This document shows positions 8,528-13,196 of a DNA stretch of 13,196 bases, piece after piece. Location of the stretch: assembly GCA_024196135.1 (NCBI GenBank), contig JAMQCK010000995.1, positions 1 to 13,196 of the forward strand, in the 5' to 3' direction. The translations under genes were made by a program, and so were the position numbers. Origin of the DNA: Pleurotus ostreatus/Saccharomyces cerevisiae fusant. Its lineage: Eukaryota; Opisthokonta. Below the pieces are notes generated by a model. The model worked only from the letters and a program-made list of their open reading frames with translations. It was not told the origin of the DNA and searched no databases. How positions within the stretch are numbered: the first letter of the stretch is position 1; each line of letters starts with the position of its first letter.

Positions 8528-9576
8528 ATGTCCTCTAAAGCGACAACCAGGTCATCCTCTTCCAGGGGGAACTCCAAAACTAGTGCGTGGGTGAAGTTTA
8601 CGGACCGTATACGTGTACCCACCAAGGCGCGCCTTCCCCTAGGCCCTGCCGCGAAGAACGATCTCGCGAACAAGTACCTCATATTCTACAACGTCGCCTC
8701 CGGGCTCGCGTGGGCATATGTCCTCATCTTCGCCCTCATCCACATCACCAACATAGACGGGCGCGCGGCGCAAGTAGCCTCCTCCGGACCAGTCACTGCG
8801 TCGAGCTACGTTGGCAAGCTGCTCTCGTCCTCCGCGTCATTCCTCCGATCCGCAAGCTCGGCGACGAAGGCGCACAGCCGGTGGTGGCTCCCCGGGTTCC
8901 TCCAGGCGCCTGTCGCGCGCATGGCCACCGTGTACGGACGCGTCGGCCCGCAGGTCGCGCTCGTGCAGTCCTTCGCCGTGCTCGAGGTGGCGCACGTCGC
9001 GCTCGGGCTCGTGCGCAGCTCGCTCCCGACGACCGCGATGCAGGTGACGAGCAGGCTGCTCCTCGTGTGGGCGGTGGTGGAACAATCAGCGACGGTGCGT
9101 GTGGTGGCTGGCGCTCGCGAGATCCACGCTAATGCTCTATCTCCCCTTGCAGGCGCGTGCTAACCCCGCGTTTGCGTCCATGATTATCGCGTGGTCGTTC
9201 TCGGAGATCATCCGCTACTCCTTCTACACGTTCAACCTCCTCGGCCTGCAGCCACCCCGATGGCTCGTCTGGATCCGCTACTCCGCATTCTACGTTCTGT
9301 ACCCCATAGGCGCGGGTTCGGAATGGTTCTTGACCTGGATCTCCTTGCCCAACTCTTCTCCTGTCCCGGGATTCCGATCCTGGTATCAGGGAGCGTGGGG
9401 CTTCATGGACTACCTGCGAGGCATTATGGTCCTCGTCTGGGCACCAGGTACGCGCTCCTTTGCCTCTGCAAGATATGCATCTGACCCCATGTACAGCGTT
9501 ATATGTTCTTTTCACTTATATGATGGGCCAGCGCCGCAAGGTGCTTGGCGGCGGTCGTAAGCTCAAGGACAACTAA
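8528..9576 (+). CDS. PHS1: 3-hydroxyacyl-CoA dehydratase, PHS1/HACD (PTPLA) family
   Basis: Endoplasmic reticulum membrane enzyme of very-long-chain fatty acid elongation. It dehydrates (3R)-3-hydroxyacyl-CoA to trans-2-enoyl-CoA, the third of four steps. Exons: 8528-9094, 9153-9447, 9497-9576; 942 nt, 313 residues. The PTPLA core runs from about 128 to 300: QSFAVLEVAHVALGLVRSS at 147-165, AWSFSEIIRYSFYTFNLLG at 202-220, RYSAFYVLYPIGAGSEW at 231-247. Tyr239 and Glu246 have the seven-residue spacing of the catalytic Tyr149/Glu156 pair of yeast Phs1. Several hydrophobic spans fit a multi-pass protein, and the C-terminus KLKDN matches a K-x-K-x-x ER retrieval signal. It is longer than yeast Phs1 (about 217 residues) because of a basic, Ser-rich leader (1-47) and a Ser/Ala-rich stretch at about 77-128. 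The ATG has A at -3. It starts 253 bp after the regulator gene's stop and ends 151 bp from the convergent protease gene. Confidence 0.93.
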
Positions 9577-9727
9577 GGGCTGCGTTACGAAGCTCATCGA
9601 TGATGATTCGACGTCTTGGTATACAGTACATTACTATCGCATAGTGTAGGGCATGGGAGGATCATAAAGGAAGCGTGTAGAAATGTGTTCATAGATGCAT
9701 AATTGCCCTATGGCACGCTCGTCTGTA
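9577..9727. other. Short convergent intergenic spacer
   Basis: Only 151 bp separate the PHS1 stop (plus) from the protease stop (minus), so the two 3' untranslated regions probably meet or overlap. I see no canonical AATAAA on either strand, which is common in fungi. Confidence 0.7.
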
Positions 9728-11666
9728 TTAGTGCCGGTTGTTGATGCTGGGCGCGAAGCCCACGCGCCCATGGGTGGAGAAATCGAAGGTCGTGTACCCT
9801 GAGAGTCGCGTCAGCATGCTGCTGGATCCATGCGTTAACGAGAACATACATGACTTGAGGAACTCATCGCCTGCATAGGTGGTTAGTCCAGTGTTTAGAC
9901 TGCGCAAGATGAACGCACCGATGATGGCAAGATTCGACGGGAAGTCGCTGCCCATCGCGATGATACCGCCAACACAATCCGGCGAGTTCACGCCTGTACG
10001 ACCTGCTGTATGTCAGAAACGCAGCAAAATGGGACTTGAACTCCGACATACCCAAGTTGAAGTCATACTGATTCATCGAGAAGCTTTGGCCGTTGAAGAT
10101 GAAGTTGATGTCGAGCTTCGAGTTGCACGGATACGTGAAGTACTCTGTAAGAATGGTTTAGTGCCGGCGGTGAACTAGAACCGAAGCGCGTGCTCACCTG
10201 GCCCGTATTGGGGTGCAGGCTTGGACCCGTTGATCTGAAAGCTGATGAGCGTACAAGCAATCGCAACGGAAGTGAATCGCACCATCGCATAGAATTTGGC
10301 GGCCACGCCACCGGGAAGGTAGATCAACGTGGTCCCAGTGTCGATGGCCTTTGAAGGATATGAGCGTCCGAGACAGCATGGACGTTCAAAGGCATGCGAC
10401 TCACGGCATAGATGTCCGTAGGGGTAGAGTGCCCGGTGTTGGCACCGATACCATCCATCGGTACGGTCCAGTACGTCTATATCCAACATTCAGCCCGTTT
10501 TGCAAGACAGATACGACAACGAGCGCACCCTCGTATTGATTGGTACCCAAGTGGGTGGGCCTGTCGCTTTACTGGAATCATAGCACCCGAGGCAAAGCTT
10601 GACGAAGTGTAAGCTGAACCGCTTGTCAACGCATAATGTGCGATGAACATACCTCGGATCCTTGGTCGTGGCCACGCTCAAGATGGACGCTGAACGTGGG
10701 CGTCTTGATCTGACCCTGCATATACAAGTTCTCGAGGACAGTCGGCTGCTTCGTCTGTGCGATGCTGGGAAACGCCAATCCGATGAGTCCATCGCTGGGA
10801 AGCGAGTTGAAGTCATCAGACTCCGAGTTGACAGCTAGAAAGGTCTGCTTCTCGATGCGCAGCCCGGCGATGTTGACCATGTCGGAGGCGACGACGCCGC
10901 TGACGCTGCCCGAGCCCTGTCCACAAGTCAGCTAGGGCCTCAGTCCAGGAGCGAGGCAAAGCGCACGTAGTTTATGGTGACTTCCTGATTATTTCCAGCA
11001 ATGTACGTCGAGCTTGCCGACTTATCGAATTGACGTCGGGCAGAGTCACCTCCCTGGCAGTTGTCACAGTCGACGGGAACCCAGAGGTCTGCGGAGCCAG
11101 TGTCGATATCGACGGTCAGCCTCTGAGCGGGCGTGCCGATGCCGATGGGCCCGTAGTAGAGCAAGTCAAGCGAACCGGACATGAAGTCCTTCAGAGGAAG
11201 GTGTCCTGAAGTAGCGGAGCCTGTGACGACGTTGACAGGAGGCTGCGGCCCAGAGAGAAGAGGCGCCTCCTGAGCGTCCGCGTCGGCACCACCAACAGCG
11301 TTGGGATCGATGTTCGTGGTGCCCGCGGTAACGTTCGCGCTGACATCAGGCGGCGCGTCGAGGTTGCGTTCGGGCGCCAGATTGATGCCTTGAAGGGCGT
11401 CGGGGGCCTTCTCGTACTTGGACAGCACGTTGTGCAGTTCTCGGGCCTGATCTTGTGAGTGAAATGGACGGAAGATGGGCGGAAGAACGTACCACGAACT
11501 CATCGTCGAACAGCGGGATCTTCGTGGTGTTGCCGGCGGGAGTCTGTCTCATACCGCGGCGACTGAGCGCGAGAGGGATTCCCTGAGCGGGGCCGGGCAA
11601 AGGCGAGGCGAGCGAGGGCTGACCAGCAGCCAAGAGCGATAGCAGGACGAAAGCGACGGGCAACAT
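9728..11666 (-). CDS. Secreted pepsin-like aspartic protease (family A1)
   Basis: Extracellular endopeptidase, likely active at acid pH as is usual for the family. Exons, in gene order: 11666-11493, 11446-10967, 10916-10653, 10597-10529, 10476-10405, 10348-10283, 10234-10198, 10144-10052, 10002-9919, 9870-9850, 9798-9728. The joined length is 1431 nt, giving 476 residues and TAA. Residues 1-21 ([21 protein letters not shown]) form a signal peptide. A pro-region and low-complexity linker reach about 148. The catalytic unit has both active-site motifs, [10 protein letters not shown] with Asp173 and [10 protein letters not shown] with Asp356. The flap YGSGSVSG has Tyr218 split off by the second intron, and CDNC and DCVGG Cys residues are present. 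The C-terminal GDEFLKSWY and [10 protein letters not shown] are typical of basidiomycete A1 proteases. No GPI-type tail is seen, so release to the medium is likely. Complete, with both catalytic Asp intact. Confidence 0.93.
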
Positions 11667-12100
11667 GGTTAAGGATTTAGAAATAGGCTGCACCAGGCAG
11701 GTGAAAGAAGGGGGAAAGAAGGGGAATGAAGCAGATTCCGCAGCTGCTCGCCTTTATACGCGTGATTGTGCGTCGGGACGCCAGCTTGACACTAAGCCTC
11801 GGAGCCCCGAGGCCGTCAACAGAGAGGCAAACAAGCGTCATCCATGCTAACTGCGCTGCTTCTCGGCCACTTCCGGACATAAATGACATCAATAAACTTG
11901 AGTGGTTCCAAAGTACACACAGAGATCCGGTAGAGAAAGGTGAATGAGCCCTGGCATGTCGTAGCGAGAATGAGAGGTAAACTTCATTCAGATTCTGTGG
12001 GCTAATATGAGGAATTCACCACCCATGCTTGGAAACAGAGACGCACCAGGTCGTAGTTGCGAGTCATATAGAGCATTCGAGTTGTAGTAGGAGGTGCACT
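11667..12100. other. Promoter region of the protease and 3' flank of the next minus-strand gene
   Basis: 434 bp with no supported gene. It holds the TATA box and pyrimidine-rich leader of the protease on its left side and the 3' flank of the single-pass membrane protein on its right. No repeat or long hairpin was noticed. Confidence 0.55.
11751..11758 (-). promoter_or_regulatory. TATA box of the aspartic protease gene
   Basis: On the minus strand this reads TATAAAGG, about 84 bp before the protease ATG (11666). A purine-rich plus-strand stretch from 11700 to 11730, pyrimidine-rich on the coding strand, lies between them, as in many highly expressed fungal promoters. Confidence 0.6.
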
Positions 12101-12730
12101 TCAGGCGCCGTCCCTGGAGGCGATGGAGGTACCGCTGTCGCTGCGTCTATGAGAGGGTACGTCTGCCGATGGCGCGGGGCGACGAGGGACCTTCATGAAG
12201 ATAGGCGCCTGGGTCAGGCCGGGTTGAGAGGCGACCTGCCCCATCTCGAGGTCAAGGGGTTTCTTGACGTCGACGGGATAAGAGCTCGAGCCCGTTTCTA
12301 CAGGAACAGCGCGCTTCCCTTCCAGATTCTGCCAGCCGTGCGCCCTGTTGCGCCAGTGCTCGGGCGAGCGAACTGCCTTCCTGCGCCAGAGCAGCAGAGC
12401 AAGAAGCGCAAGGACGATCGCGCCGACCGCGGAGCCAACCGCGATGCCGGCCTTCTTACCACTGTCCAAGCCGTGACGCACGTTGCTGGACGCCGCGTTG
12501 GTCCCCGAGGCTGCGGGGCGCACGGTCACGGTCGCGACCTCGACGTCGACGCTACCGCCCACCGTCTGCGTGACGGGGAAGATGGACACGATGGGGGACG
12601 TGATCGTCGCCGCGGCGGCGCTGGCCGCGCTCGCAATGCTCGCCTCCGCCTTCATCTTGCTGATCTCCCCGTCGTACACCGACGCGGCGATGTCGGAGAC
12701 GATGGACTGGCGGCGCTCGAGGTTCAGCAT
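12101..12730 (-). CDS. Single-pass membrane protein, 5' end unresolved
   Basis: Family not recognised. From the first in-frame ATG (12730, with A at -3) the protein has 209 residues. It has an Ala/Ser-rich and Thr/Val-rich outer region of about 110 residues, then one strong transmembrane segment, GIAVGSAVGAIVLALLALLL, closed by the basic stop-transfer WRRK. A cytoplasmic tail of about 80 polar residues follows, with many Pro, Ser and Arg. This layout resembles the fungal Mid2-like wall-sensor or glycophorin-like single-pass proteins, but that is a likeness of form only. The frame stays open upstream to about 12826 without an ATG. A good acceptor, TTGCAG, ends at 12760, so an upstream exon, perhaps with a signal peptide, may be spliced on. 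As written there is no signal peptide, which is odd for such a protein and points to a missing 5' exon. The stop is TGA at 12103-12101. Confidence 0.6.
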   Translation of the reverse strand: MLNLERRQSIVSDIAASVYDGEISKMKAEASIASAASAAAATITSPIVSIFPVTQTVGGSVDVEVATVTVRPAASGTNAASSNVRHGLDSGKKAGIAVGSAVGAIVLALLALLLWRRKAVRSPEHWRNRAHGWQNLEGKRAVPVETGSSSYPVDVKKPLDLEMGQVASQPGLTQAPIFMKVPRRPAPSADVPSHRRSDSGTSIASRDGA

Positions 12731-13196
12731 CTTGAGGACGTCGGGTCTGGGAGGTTGCGCTGCAAGGGCAATGGTGGTGCGAGGCAAGCCGACGCGCAAG
12801 AAAGGGGGTACCGGCGCATCTCCTTCTTATCCAATTCTTATCGTCTGTCAGGGTAGGGGAGCGAGAACCACTGGGGAGGTGGCGTGCGATGATCAGCTTA
12901 GTCTATCGAGGTGCTTGATGGTCTCACTTGTGCTCTATCTCTCTTCCACGCTGCTTCCGGCGCAGGGGACGAAGCTGGACGGCCTGATTGCACCATGCAC
13001 CAGCTGAATGGCATCTCGCTCGACAAGCGTACAGATCATCGCTAGGAAGGAGGAAGCAGACTGTTGAGAGCGGATGCAAAAGCATGCGAAGCCCCTCGCA
13101 TGACTCCCACGTGCATCGGCGTGTTACAATGTTCAACTAGAGCGACTGGACTTCTATCCTCATTGTAGCCTGCACTAGACGTTGATAGAAGCAGTG
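12731..13196. other. 5' flank of the single-pass protein gene, possibly with upstream exons
   Basis: The minus strand holds candidate splice sites: donor GTACCC at 12811 with acceptor at 12760 (52 nt), and an upstream donor GTGAGA near 12930 with an acceptor CCCCAG further on. A frame open from an ATG at 13136 can be linked through both introns into the downstream gene, but the peptide is Arg/Cys-rich and unlike a signal peptide. I therefore treat it as possible leader sequence only. Confidence 0.35.

Noticed and set aside
12101..12799. Single-pass protein starting with a TTG codon at 12799
   Set aside because: TTG is not a usual start in nuclear genes. An ATG with A at -3 exists at 12730, or the start lies in an upstream exon.

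Overview
This window looks like nuclear DNA of an agaricomycete basidiomycete, probably a wood-decay polypore, though the genus cannot be fixed from sequence alone. The genes are split by many introns of about 46-62 nt, with GT...AG borders and CTGAC/CTAAC-like branch sites. The families also fit: a tandem pair of DUF6534 membrane proteins, a Zn2Cys6 regulator with a basidiomycete-type regulatory domain, and a secreted pepsin-like protease.

Layout, left to right. (1) 9-1878, plus strand: DUF6534 multi-pass membrane protein copy A, missing only its first exon, which lies left of the window. (2) 1879-3295: intergenic, with a short tandem repeat, a possible decayed Cys-motif ORF and a TATA box for the next gene. 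(3) 3296-5191, plus: DUF6534 copy B, complete, 19 exons, 322 codons. (4) 5192-6167: intergenic. (5) 6168-8274, plus: Zn2Cys6 transcription factor, 9 exons, 563 residues. (6) 8528-9576, plus: PHS1/HACD-type 3-hydroxyacyl-CoA dehydratase, 3 exons, 313 residues. (7) 9728-11666, minus: secreted aspartic protease, 11 exons, 476 residues, convergent with PHS1. (8) 12101-12730 or further, minus: single-pass membrane protein whose 5' end I could not resolve.

All exon models were built by hand from splice signals, reading phase, and comparison of the two DUF6534 copies with each other and with remembered family patterns. Each model keeps an open frame through every junction. The DUF6534 pair is the most striking part. 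Both genes are cut into about 20 exons in 1.9 kb, including exons of 6, 10, 12, 16 and 18 nt kept in the same places and phases, and one intron is present in copy A but absent from copy B. The transcription factor has an 8-nt exon inside its zinc cluster. Simple ORF calling fails on these loci, and copy A could easily be mistaken for a pseudogene.

Nothing shows that the genes form one pathway. Apart from the DUF6534 duplication this reads as an ordinary gene-dense fungal segment, and I found no convincing mobile element, RNA gene or gene cluster.
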